This document shows, in pieces, positions 34,356-45,734 of a stretch of DNA of 64,000 nucleotides. Both the position numbers and the translations under genes were made by a program. The stretch's first letter is position 1; every line of letters starts with the position of its first letter. Origin of the DNA: Eublepharis macularius (Eukaryota; Chordata; Lepidosauria; Squamata; Eublepharidae); NCBI RefSeq assembly GCF_028583425.1, contig NC_072796.1:144407464-144471463 (forward strand), written 5' to 3'. The notes beneath the pieces were generated by a model. The model was not told the origin of the DNA, did no database searches, and worked only from the letters and a program-made list of their open reading frames with translations.

Positions 34356-34361
34356 TTTATT
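34356..34361 (-). terminator. Poly(A) signal of the KMT5A-like gene
   Basis: AATAAA on the - strand (plus-strand tttatt) about 100 bases after the SET stop, giving a short 3' UTR. Confidence 0.65.
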
Positions 34362-34460
34362 GAATTCCAGCATGAAAACAGAACTAAACAGAGCTTTAAA
34401 TAAAACAAAAGAAACATCTCCCATAAATAGCTACTATGTTTTTAGAGCCTTTTTATTTTT

Positions 34461-37400
34461 TCAGTCAGGGGTTTTTGCTTCTATGGCGCTTCTTGCCCTT
34501 TCCTCATAATCAAACAATATTTCTTCCCCTGGCTGTATGTCTCTTTTGGCAGTGAGAATGAGATGTGGTTTCCCATCTAACACAACTAATGTAGTTACAG
34601 CATTTACCTGTGTTTTGCTGTGGTTGACTAACCTTCCAAGTTTGGCATCTTCCTTCATGGCATCAATACAGTGTGTTTTATCATTAAATTTAAAATAATA
34701 CATGTAGCAGTGCTTCCTTTCACTGCAACTGTACACTTGTTCTCGCAGCTTTGCTTCCCTGAGGTCTATCACCTCCCCACAATACTCCAGTAAAAAATCC
34801 CCCTTCTGAAAAGGTTTCTTGGCTACCACTCCTCGGCTGTTCTCTTCAGAAGAACAGACTTCAAAAAGCTCCTGTTCTTCAGCATTGCACATTGCGACAG
34901 CCACGTTCTGTTTCCATTTTTGACAGTCAGCCCATTGAGAAGACTCTGGGGGTGGGATTGCCTTCAAGAGACACAAAACAAAACACCTGTCAATAATATC
35001 CTATTACACTACTGTAGCTTATTCCAGCCAAAGCATGGCCTATTAACTTGATTCCAGGTATGAAAATCTGCACTGTCAGATATTAACTGTTTAAATGACA
35101 GTTCTGAGCATATGAGCTCTTTCAAAATCCCACCCACCCTGACAATTTGGGGGTTGTAAGATTTGGTGCTTTGATTGTGGGAAAGTTTATCCAGAAAACT
35201 CCCACCTCCATCAGGGTTTCACAGTAATTCATACTGGGAAGTAGGCAAAGCATTCTTTAGCAGATATATTGCGGCCAGGGAACTTATTTTGATGTCAACA
35301 ACAGTAACAGGGTCTAGATTTATGGAGATGCCAAGATTCTGCACAGCCGAGAGGTCAGTAAGAAGTGATTCATCCCCAGACTGAGATGAACCCAGGCAGC
35401 TTTCTGAGGCACCTCTGGAACGTTTGCGTGGCTATGGTCAGAGCTTTTGTCACCGCACTCCTAGTCCTCTGGAAGGAGGACATGAACCAACAGGTTGACC
35501 CGATGGCTTGTAGGTACTCTGTCTCAAGTGGCAGGGCCCAGGGATCCCCCCCCCGCCAGTTGCAGATAAATCCTCTAGCATCTGTACCAAATTGGACTGT
35601 ACATTTCAAGCAGCAGGGTCCAGTGTGCTGACTTGTCCCATTGTTTGGGATAGCTTTTAGTTTAGCCAGCCTGACGATATGGACAGGATGTTTGCGCTGC
35701 ATGCTCTGGGAACATTTGTGCTATGTGCTGTGGCAAAATCCAGATGAGGTGACGGCGGTGTGCTCTGTGTGGGGCTGCCCTTGAGAAGTACTTGAAAACT
35801 TCAGTTGGCACCGAATGTGGCTGCCAGGATGTTGACTAGACCATATCACTCCCGGCTTGACACTTCTGCAGTGGTTTCCAACTAGTTTCCAAGCCCAAAG
35901 CAAGGTTCTCTAAAGCCCCGTATGGGTTGGGACCAGCATGCAGCGGGTATGCCTAGTCTATAGGAACCTGCCAGACTGCTAAGGGCATCTTCTGAGGCCC
36001 TGCTTGGAGCACCTCCATTTCCTAAAGTTAGGCAGGCAGCAGCTTGAGAGGGGCCCTTTTCAGCTGCAGCACCGAAAGGGCTGACCTCTTTCCTCAGGGC
36101 TGTCTCCTTTTCCGTGTCTGAAAAAGGGAGCTCTGACTCTTGCAAGCTCACGCTCTGGAAACCTTGCTAGTCTCTGAGGTGCCACCAAATTAAAATCCTG
36201 CTGTTCCCATTTCTACTTTTGCCTCCCACCCACTGACGAAGTGGTTTTTGTTTAGTTGGATCCCTCCTTCTTGCAACACGGGCTTTTAATTGGTTTTATG
36301 ATGCATGTTTGACCTGTTAGATGCCTGGGGGCCATTCTTGGGCAGGAAGGATGATTACAAATCCTGCCCATAAATAAACAAAATGTGCAGCGGTAGGTCT
36401 TGTTTCTACGGCCCAGTGACCTCTGGGAATGCTCTGTATCTATATTGACAATCATGTCACCATTCAGTCCCTTACAGCCATCAGGTACAAATGCACAGAC
36501 ATAAGCCCAATGGCCTGAGACCGATTCAGAGGAATTTCGGGCTCTTCATGGGCAGAGACACAAAGTCGACCAGGGGATCTAAATTGTGCATGAAAGGCTG
36601 ATGTGTGGGGCTTGGTCGGGTGTGGGTCCTCTCCCCTTCCCACCTCTCCTTGGGGACACAGACTTCAGCTGCAGGGGCCATCCAGGTGAGGGTCTCTTAG
36701 TCGAGGGCAAACCTACCACTTCCTTCCACTGAGCAGGAGGGCTTGGTGTCACTTTTTTGCTTATGTTCAAAACCCTCATGTTTTACTGCAGTTGCTGATA
36801 TATAAAGTTAGCAAGGAGGCACCTCTTGGACAACAGGTATGCTTGGACTGGAAAATGTTTTGTGGCTACCTTTGGTTTCTTGTAATGGAAGTTTCTTACT
36901 GTATAGCGATGCCTTTTGCAATAGTGGTTTCCTACCCTTTGTCCTCCTATGGCAGGGGTCCACAGAAAGGTGCCATAGTGTCCACCAATACCTTGCCTGG
37001 CACCCACTAAGTGCTTTTAGAAAGTGGGTGGGGGCTGGTGGAACTTCTGCCCAGCAGGGCTTCTGATCTGGCCACTGGAATTTCGTTTGGCTGTGCAGAT
37101 TTTTTTTAAAATGTTGCTTTGGCAGCAGCTGCCATCACAGCACAAGGGTCTTCACCATGCGATTGGTATGCTGCCTTTTGTGGCTGCACCTACCACACTG
37201 TGTCAGAAGTCCAAAGGTGTCAGCAGGCTCAAAAAGGGTGGGGCACATAAACGAGAGGTGGGCATGGTTTCTTGTAATGTTTCAAAGTACCTTTCAGCTG
37301 CCTTGTGATAACCAGATTTCATATTAATTGCTTTGTGAATGTTGCAATGAATTTTACCTCATCCCAGTGTGAGGAAAGCAATTTTATAGCTGCATTGAAT

Positions 37401-38743
37401 GGTGAAAATGCCAGATACGCCATTTTCAGTAACTCAGGATGGCTTTCTCTCAAACATGCCACCATGCTTTTATTTATTAACAGCGTATACAATAAACATC
37501 AATAAAAATCATCTTTGATGTCAGAATCAACCAGATGGCAGAACAAACCGTATTCCAAAGTTTGTAACTGAGCATTTTAACAGGCACTGGGAAAGGAGCC
37601 AAAGAGTCCTATTTATTCTATGGGCTCGAAATTAGTTTTCACAAGACCTTTATAACTATTTTCTAGTTTTTTTAATCTAAAATTTGTTTCCATCAGTTAC
37701 CTCCTTTGGGTGAAATGTTTTGGTGTCAAAAATACCCAGGTTATACCCATCTTCAAGAATATCAGGGACGCTTCACAGAAGGATGTGTTCCCTTCAACAC
37801 CCTTGACACCCAAAACTTTGAAAAGGCAGCTTGTCTCACAGTGAGGTATTTTGTGTGATACTCATTTGGCTCAAATGTTTTCTTCATAGTATTTTATTGA
37901 CTCCTGACACAAATCTCAAAGATTGGGGATCTTTATTTTATATTCTTGCCTCACCTTCATTTTCCGCTCGGAGAGTTTGATGTGAGATGGTTCAGCACCT
38001 TCCCTGCTGGTGCTTGGCTCAGATTTGGAACTGGGCTCCTCCGTTGTCCTGAGCAGGGTGGATGTCAACTGTTCCCTGAACGCTTCTGAGAAGAGCTCCC
38101 CTTCAGCGGCGGAAGCTTGCACAAACACGCTCTCCTCCAGAAAAGGCTTTTTGACTGGTGGTGCTCCAGGTGTAGCCATTTCTGAGGAAGGGCATATCCA
38201 GCTTGGCCTGCTTTCTTTCCATAGGAGTGCTTTTTCATGATGTATCTTAAGTAGGTCTTCTTGGAGATCTGCAGCCTCAGTTGCTGATGGCATTGCCTCT
38301 CCCTCACCTTCGCCTTCTTTTGGGTGGCCTTTTTCTGAAATGATAGATGGTCGCTGTTCAGAACATTTCCTTTCCCAAAATTCTGCATATTCTTTTGCCT
38401 CTTTGACCTCTCGTTGAAGCTCCTTAGTTGTTTTTCGCAGGCGCTCAATTGTTTCATTAGCCTCCTTGACAGCTTGCTGTTCATTCTGTAGTTCGTCCTT
38501 TATCCTTCTCTGAATTTCATCTATCCTAGATTTTACATCATGGGCCTGCTCTTTGAATACTTTTATTTCACTCCTCCTCTCCTCAGCTTCCTTTTCATAA
38601 TTTCTCAGAGATTCTTCGTGCCTCAAAAGCTTTTCTTCCTTTTCTTTTGCTTCATGCAACATTCGCTGCAGTGTGAAAAACAGAAACTGCTCAAACTGGG
38701 AGCACGCAGCTAACATCTCGTCCAATCTCTCTTCCTCGGAGGT
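34461..38743 (-). CDS. KMT5A/SETD8-like SET-domain lysine methyltransferase with N-terminal coiled coil (5' end incomplete)
   Basis: Two exons are supported: 38743-37955 (789 nt, acceptor ttcttgacag, donor AAG/gtgagg) and 34961-34461 (501 nt, acceptor gtctcttgaag, stop TGA or TAA-type end at 34461). Both borders are phase 0, giving 429 codons plus stop. The first exon begins TSEEERLDEMLAACSQFEQF and is a long charged coiled coil, then a Ser/Pro/Glu tail. The second is a SET domain close to KMT5A (H4K20 methylase): SRGVVAKKPFQKGDFLLEYC, CYMYYFKF, GRLVNHSK (NHS motif), HLILTAKRDI and GEEILFDYEER, then a short C-terminal helix and no post-SET Cys cluster, as in KMT5A. Where KMT5A has LLYDY this has ILFDY, a Phe at the product-specificity switch. 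The first coding exon(s), presumably near the CpG-rich block at 40-41 kb, were not found. KMT5A itself has a different N-terminus, so this is a paralog, not KMT5A. Confidence 0.8.
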
Positions 38744-38961
38744 CTGTCAAGAAAAATGAAGAGAGGAAAAATCATTTGACTATTGGGAATTGGGAATCTA
38801 AGGTACCTGTGAAGAAGAGGGGATTACTTTGCCTTCAGAATTCACAGAATTCCTGGTACAAAATGCCCCATACTTCAGAAAACATCTTCAAGGGATATTC
38901 CCTTTTTTAAAAAAACACACACAGAATTGTGGCTCTTAAGAAAGTTCACAGTGCTTCCTAC

Positions 38962-39113
38962 CTGCAGAGGCTGAGGTAGGATTTGGGATTTTTATCTCAC
39001 TCTTGTGTCCCTGGACATTCTTCAGCCTCTGCAACTGCTTGGCTGGGTAGAACTTTTCAGGAAGGGCTCGAGGAGAGGGACAGATTTCATCACTCGAGCC
39101 AGAATTTATGGCT
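38962..39113 (-). other. Candidate upstream exon of the KMT5A-like gene
   Basis: A 152-nt block on the - strand has a strong acceptor (cacccttttctatgtag) and a gtagga donor. One frame is open across it (INSGSSDEICPSP and onward), but its 3' phase (1) does not match the phase 0 start of exon 38743. It is therefore either non-coding 5' UTR, an alternative exon or chance. Confidence 0.25.
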
Positions 39114-39787
39114 CTACATAGAAAAGGGTGAGGGAGTTGGCTGGCAAGTACCTCCTGAACCCAATGACCAGGCTGCTTCCTCTGTCGCTGGGGACAGTAA
39201 TGACTGCTCACAGGGAGAGGATCAGACATATTTACCAAGCAGGGCAGGTCCATGGACTTTCTCACGAAAGAGGGAAGCACCATCAGAGGCTCTTTCCTCT
39301 TCCTGAGAAGGGATGTGTGAATGGAACCAACATATGCCGCGGCAGTGTACCTTTGACAGCAGCACATAACAGCTCTCTCTCTGACACACACACACACACA
39401 AACAAACCTACCAGTGGAGGAGCTATGAATGTTCATGTTAATTTTTGCACATTTATATCCCACTTTTCTCCATAAAGACACCCCCAAAGTAGCTTTCTGT
39501 GCTTTCTCTTTCTCCATTTTAACATCAGAACAACTGTGAGAAGGAAGCTCAAGTGCGTGTGACTGGCACAAATCACCGAGCCAAATCCCATGGGAGGGGG
39601 ACGATTGGAACCGTGGCCTCCCGGGTCACAGCCCATCACTGTACCCCCACATCCCACTGGACCCCAGCAGCCTGAGCATTCTCACGCAAGTATCTGGATG
39701 GCCTTGCTGTGAGTCCCAACCCTCTCTACCGTGGGGCCAGGCAGCAAAGAAGACTTAAGGAGGCATGAAGACGCTCACTCACACCAG

Positions 39788-39864
39788 CCAAGAAAGCATA
39801 GAATCTTAGAGTTGGAAGGGGCCATACAGACCATCTAGTCCAACCCCCTGCCCAGTGCAGGATG
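39788..39864 (-). mobile_element. CR1 LINE 3' tip
   Basis: Antisense of the CR1 end: tagaatcttagagttggaag, then gaccatctagtccaaccccc. Confidence 0.85.
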
Positions 39865-40149
39865 TTCACATGGTGCAGGGGGTTCACATGGCGAAGAGGT
39901 GGCCAGCTTTGCCTGAACCAGTACCGTATGAATGTCTGCTTTCTTGCTTGGTCCACCGAGGAGTCAGGGGAGGTTTTTACAGGGCCATTTTCCCGTCTAT
40001 TCTGGCCTTACTGGTGCTGCAGCAAGCGAGGGGCGGGGTTGAGGGGACAGACACGGTAGCGGCATGTCTATGTGAATCAGCCTCCTGGCCTGCCGCGGAG
40101 AGCCAGCTCTTCCTCACAGGACACAGCCTGCCCGCCTAGGATCCCGGGC

Positions 40150-41230
40150 TAGCCCGCCCCCTCCCTGTCCCCATCCATGCCCCTCCAAAGCTCTTTGCAG
40201 GAGCACCCCCATCCTCCCTCAACCCCACCCAGGCGTCTCAGTGCTGTGGACTGTGCCCAGGCAACTGCGGGTGCGGGGGCCGGGAGCCCTCCGCCAGCCA
40301 GCTCTTCAAGGGCTGTCAGAGCCCCGAGGAAAGGGATGGGGCACGGGGGGGGGGCGTGCATTTCGAGGGCCCCTCCCTCAGTCCAGCCTGAAACGCGGCC
40401 ACCTCGCTGGTGGTACCAGGCTGGCTTGTGAGGGCCAAAAAGCTCCCCACCCCTAACCTGTCTTCTCCCCTCCCCTCCCAGACATTTATTCCTCCTCTGC
40501 TGAGCTGGGAGCTGGGGGGGGGGGGCGGCCGGGGGGCCGCAATGTGGCCGGACAGCAGCCGGATGCTTCCTCACCTCCATCCCCTCGTCAGCCACACGGT
40601 GGGCCAGAAGGAACGGCTCTCTGGTCTCTGCGGCCGCCGGGATCCCGACTCCGGGGCTTTCCCTCGCTCTCCCAGGAAACGTGCCTCCGGCTAGGGAAGA
40701 GGGCGGCCGGCCGGGGGCTCCTCGCCGGCCAGGCTTCGCAGCCAGCAAGCAGGGGGTGGCCGGGGGCAGCCACGTGCCCGCGGATTGATCTCCTGGGCTA
40801 CGATCTTCCACACGAAGCTCCTCCAGGCTCCCCCCGCCCCCCCTGCTAGGAAACGAAACCGGAGGGCTGCGGCCCCTCCCTATTCCCCCCGCCCCCCCCG
40901 CCTTCCAACCAATCAGAGCCCCCTCTCTTCTGTAAACAGAGTCACATGATCGTGGGAGGAGGAGGGGAGGGGGAAGGTGGGCCGGATCACTTCCCCAAAG
41001 ATCTCGTCTGGAGTGCAGAAAGGATGCAGGTCAGGGAGCGCTGCCTGGATGCGGCTCCCCGGGCTTGCCTCTCCCCCCCCCCCCGGCCCAGTTGTGACCA
41101 GGGGGGGAAGGGCTGCCTGCCAGGGGGAGGGGGCCAGGCAGTGGCCAGTGGCTGTGGCGCAGCATCGCCCAGGACCCGCCCCCGCCCCCGCCCCCATTCA
41201 CATGCACAGCGCAGAACTTTTTAAAAAGGG
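40150..41230. promoter_or_regulatory. CpG-rich block, likely two-way promoter
   Basis: The only long GC- and CpG-dense block between the two divergent genes, in contrast to AT-richer DNA on both sides. It contains a CCAAT box (40909-40913, in ccaaccaatcagag), a CACATG E-box (40943-40948, in gtcacatgatc) and a run of GC boxes (41175-41196). Position between a - strand gene and a + strand gene with related first known exons suggests a shared promoter. I could not place first exons or transcription starts. Confidence 0.5.
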
Positions 41231-41919
41231 TTTTGTGGGTGGAGGGAGAGGCTGTCCACTGTGGAGAAAATGCGCCTTTGGGTGGGACCTTTAAGATCCA
41301 AACTTTCCCACCCACCCGCATGGCTTTTCTCCCGTCTTCCTCAAAATTCTGAGGTAAATTTTCTGAGAACCGGGACCCACTCTGAAATGCCCACCCCCCA
41401 CCTTGTAACCTCCCTGGATCAGTGGTTGAGGGGAAAAGACAGTTAAGCAAATGAAAGCAAGAAAGAAATGTTCCCTAAGCACGGGTTCAAAGGCATTTCT
41501 CCTTTGCAAGCAAGGCAGACTAGGCTTCATATGAATTTCCTTTCAGCAACACATCTTATAGCCAGTTTTACAGTTTCAAAAGCAGCAGGTAGACCTGTTC
41601 TCCTGTCGCTTCACTCGAGTACCGCCACTGAGCCCTGCAGAGTGATGGAGGAGAGGACGAGCGGTGGCTTGCCTGCCAATACTGCCCTTTCACGGTCATA
41701 CGTAGATTCTGTTCTGTTTCTGTGTTCTTTTTTTCAAGTACAATCAGGGAAACATACTTGCATTCATTTCCTACTTTCCACGAACCAATAAAATATTGAT
41801 AAAATCTATTCTGACAAAAAAAGAACCATTCTGATATGGCACCAGAGTATTACAAAATTATAAGTATCTACCCAAGTCCTGGTGGGGGTTGTTTCCCGGA
41901 AGAGCTCGGGGAAGGACGT

Positions 41920-42062
41920 TCTGCCCTCCTCCCACTGGGCGAGGCAGGCTGGGCTGAGCGAGTGTGGCTGGCCAAAGGTCACTCAGCAAGCGTCAGTGGA
42001 AGAGTGAGAATTTGAACCTGGGTCTCCCAGAGTCTAGTCTGGTACTCTAACCACTATATTAC
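41920..42062 (-). repeat. tRNA-headed SINE, head portion
   Basis: The - strand shows tatagtggttagagtaccag, agactctgggagacccaggt and ttcaaattctcactcttcca, the A- and B-box region of the SINE family also seen at 33225 and 54945. Confidence 0.75.
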
Positions 42063-42613
42063 AATATCAATAGGTGCAATGTAAAAAAAAAGAATACAAA
42101 AATGATCACAGCCACATTGGTGCGCTTTTTTGTGTGTAGTCAACCTCTAGCCCTTTTCATGGTGGTGCTAGAAGGGGGAAAGTGCACCTGCACAACAAAC
42201 AGGGCAAAACTTCTGTCAAGGACAGCTGGGAGTTCCAAGGAACTAGTTGATGAGGTTTCAAACTGAGATTACATTTAGATGCCTGGTTTTTGTAAGCTTC
42301 TGGGTGAAAGATATGTGTCACTCTGATGCAAATGTCACTCTGAGAAATCAGAACCCTGCCTGTGTCACCAGAGCCAAAGCTAAGGGTCAAAAGCAACACT
42401 GAAAGCTTCCATCTTCGTCACCTGCCAGAGAACTCCACACAATTCTGCTCTTTAGAGCCTAAGGCTTGGCATCAGAAACTAAACCTCCCCCATCCTAGAA
42501 ATGCAGAGTGGGGTCCTAAGGCTTTCTTGTCGTGGGGGGCATCCTGCCCCTGCAAGTCCCTCTAGCCCAGTGTGTGGCCAAAGCTCCTAACCCCTTCTTG
42601 CTTTCCTTTGCAG

Positions 42614-43307
42614 ATATCCAAGGAAGAGGAGCTCCATGAGCTTTTAGCCTCGTGCTCCCAATTTGAGCAATTCCTGTTTTTCACCGTTCGGGATCAGGTG
42701 TCTAAAGCCAAGGAAAATGAAGAAAAAATTAGGCACCAGGAGACTGCCTTGAGCGACTTGGCTAAGAAGGTGGAGGAGAGGAGGCAGGACTCAGAGGTCC
42801 AAGTCATTAAAATTATACTAGAGGAAATCCAGGCAGATCAAAAGAAGATAGAGAAAACACTGGAAACGCTGGAGAAAAACATTGAGGAGAAAATGAAGAA
42901 ATCTCTCAAAATACATGCTGAGAATATGGAGGACAAATTTAAATTGCTGGAAGCAAAATATCAGGAAGCCTTCCAATTGTCCCAAAAAGAAACTGAGAAA
43001 AAGCTGAAAGCCCTGGAAAGATCCCTCCAGGAGTTAAAAACAACATGTGGCAATGTGGAACTTCCTCCCTCTCCATAGAAAAAAAGGAAGACATGGCATT
43101 AAACGAAAACATCAGGTGCTAGAAACCCAAGAAAAACCCAAGAACAGTAACTTGCTGCCATCTCCATCTGCACAGCTGACTTCCCCTGGAGCTGGACCAA
43201 CCAAGAAAGCCACAAAAGCAGCCTCCACTGCCTCCTCTATGCCAACTACTGTGGTGAAGCTGGTCCACAGAAGAAAGGGCCCAGATCTGTCACATGGGCC
43301 TCACTGA
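42614..43307 (+). CDS. Coiled-coil gene, paralog of the KMT5A-like coiled-coil exon; 3' frame unclear
   Basis: After a good acceptor (gctttcctttgcag) the phase-0 frame reads ISKEEELHELLASCSQFEQF, clearly related to the start of the - strand exon at 38743 (TSEEERLDEMLAACSQFEQF). It then runs as a Lys/Glu coiled coil to a TAG at 43076-43078 (155 codons with stop). A second frame overlapping from about 43047 runs to a stop at 43305-43307 and looks coding: KKGRHGIKRKHQVLETQEKP, a Pro/Ser/Lys tail and VVKLVHRRKGPD. Either a one-base shift near 43070 separates two parts of one protein, or the pyrimidine-rich ccctctccatag at 43065-43078 is a splice acceptor, or the second frame is chance. No SET domain follows. 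The 5' coding exon is not identified. I do not recognise a named family. Confidence 0.6.
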
Positions 43308-43843
43308 GGAACACATTGAGAAATACTATCAAGAAAATATCACTCTATATGAATAGGATAAGTTTCCAAGCTCAGAGCTCACTCTTGAGCAAGATGCTTT
43401 TGGTTAAAGGATTTTTCTAGACCTCTCTTCCCAAATCCCATTATGAGCATACACCTAAACTAAAAGCACACAGATACGTAAGGTAATCTTGCTCTAATGT
43501 CAAATTCTTCCTCCTTTACTTCTGAGATAACCTGCAGGTCAGAAAGGTCTCAGGGTAGGTGAGCAAGATCTCTGAGTGGAAACATCCTCATGTTTTGGTT
43601 ATTTTGATTAAGATTTACCCTTGGACGAGCTTCTTCCCAGAAGTATAACAAAAATATGGCTCCAGCTTTTGAAATGTTTGTATGACTCATTTGTCACTCA
43701 AGCTTGTCGGGTGGCATGCATTCTGGGAAATGAGTCATTCTGTATTAACCTTTTTGATCTAGTGCTAAGATATGTTCTCTGTTGTAACTGTTCTTTACAT
43801 GTATGAGCCTGAAAAGGTAATATGTGCCTGGGTTTATTTAAAC

Positions 43844-43849
43844 AATAAA
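43844..43849 (+). terminator. Poly(A) signal of the coiled-coil gene
   Basis: AATAAA about 540 bases after the second stop, the first good hexamer downstream on the + strand. Confidence 0.6.
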
Positions 43850-43869
43850 ACCCATTTTTCTGTTTGATG

Positions 43870-44845
43870 TCTTAATTTTTGGGAGGTTATTGGCTGAAGG
43901 GGGTTGAATTGGCACACAGAGTAAAATAAATCCCCCCTCCACTTTCAAAAGGTACTGGGTGTCTAAAATATCAGATCAGAATTGTCTTACTGTGCAACAT
44001 GTCCCTGATTTCCTGGAAGATGGCTGTGCCCTGGGAAGGCAAGAACTTTTGCCCACAAGGGGTTAATGAAATGGGGACATGCTGGTCGAAGATCCTAAAA
44101 AAAGAATACAAAGCTCTCCTTTGCAGCAATATGCATTGCTTTTTGGAATAATTGATGACGAGAGGATCACGCTACCCTGAAGCCCTCAGGAGTATTCTGG
44201 ACCCTCAGGAAGTATAAGAAACAGTGGCTGTTTCCACACGTCTTACCAGCCACCAGAACATTGTGCAAAACACCCAGAAGACTCATTCTTCTTGCATGAA
44301 ATCGTGCCAGGAAGACGCGATTTCACGCAAAACTTCCAGATGAAAGCATCTTCCTGATGCGATTTCATGCGAAAAGACACTGTCTTCCGGGTGCACAACA
44401 TGCACAACAACATGATGCATCATAAACAGTGATCTATAAAGAATCTTACTTATTTGACTCCAACAGATTACAAAGTCAAACTGTGAAAAGTATAAGGAGA
44501 AATGCCTTTAGGATATTTGTCACTCAAGGCAGGTGACACCAATGAATGCAACTCAAAACAATCAATATTGAACTACTGAACTAATAATATTGAACCATAT
44601 GGAAAAGTGGAGTATAAAAGTTTTAATAATTAAATAGTTAAAAAGCTGCTGAGGGATATTTTTGTGACATTAATTTCAAAAACATCATTAAAACAGTTAA
44701 GTCAGAGACCATTCCAGTTGCTGCCTCAGTATACAGGTAGTTCTTCTGGTTTACGCCCTCAACAGAAGGCCCTGAGGGTAAGGGCCTGTACCACCGTTTG
44801 TTGGAGCAATATGTCATCCTTATATGTGGTTGTTTCCAATTGATG
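43870..44845. other. Intergenic, MITE-like segment, no gene seen
   Basis: Around 44226-44400 a stretch of related gatttca(t/c)gc(a/g)aaa units in both orientations resembles the interior of a hAT-type MITE (start agtggctgtttccacacg), but matching ends were not found. The rest shows no features. Confidence 0.3.
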
Positions 44846-45110
44846 GAACAGGCTTCCTCAGAAGGTGGTGGGCTCTCCTTCCTTGGAGGTTTTAAGCAGA
44901 GGCTGGATGGCCACCTGACAGCAATGCTGATTCTATGAACCTGGGCAGATCATGAGAGGGAGGGCAGGAAGGGTTGCGTCAGTGCTTAGTTCCCACGGCC
45001 CCTTCTTACATGCCCAGGGTAAGGCGGATCACCACCTTGGGGTCAGGTAGCAATTTCCCCCAGGCCAGTTTGGCCAGGGATCCTGGTGGTGTTTTGCACT
45101 CCTTGCACTC
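44846..45110 (+). mobile_element. CR1 LINE 3' region
   Basis: Contains aggcttcctcagaaggtggt, gaggctggatggccacctga, gggagggcaggaagggttgc and the aatttcccccaggccagttt block, matching the CR1 copy at 57370-57600. The final tip is missing. Confidence 0.85.
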
Positions 45111-45734
45111 AACTTCACATTGAATTGCGCCATTTTGCTCTGTATGATTTTCGTTCTGTATGACTGCACCATTTCGTTCTGTAAGATTTTCTTCTGTCAC
45201 CTAGGCTCAGTCTCTCAAGTCTGTCATCCCTTGCTTGTGTGCACCTTTTCCTGCCTTTACCAGTCTGGTTTTGTAGTGACTGAGTTGCCTTATACCTCTT
45301 AAAAAATTTAGAAATGCCACCTTTGGTTAAGTTTCCACCAATTTTTCTTCTAATTTCTTCATAACTGAAGCCTTGTTCTTAATAGTACCATTTTGCATCG
45401 CTTTCTGGGTGAACAGTCAACTCTTTGTGCCATTTCTTTAATTTTATTACATTTTACAAGCTCACTAAATGAAAGAACACCAAACAAACAAACCAACGTC
45501 ACATAACACACTGACAAATGACCTCCTCTCAGCTCCAATCAATAGCTAAATCCTACTGTGACCTGATTGGCTCATTGCCAAAACAAGATGACACCTGATT
45601 GGCTCTCTAAAGACTCATTCTCATTGGCTACATGCAAATGAAAGAAAGCTACTTCATATCAACCTAAGCAAGTTGTGCTTCCTTTTCCTGGTTATTTGGC
45701 TATAACATTTGATAGAATACAGATAATTGAACAA

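Noticed and set aside
40149-40811. 220-codon - strand frame in the CpG block
   Set aside because: Starts at a non-ATG codon, is Gly/Ala/Pro/Arg-rich, and frames in GC islands stay open by chance. It could overlap a first exon, but nothing supports it.
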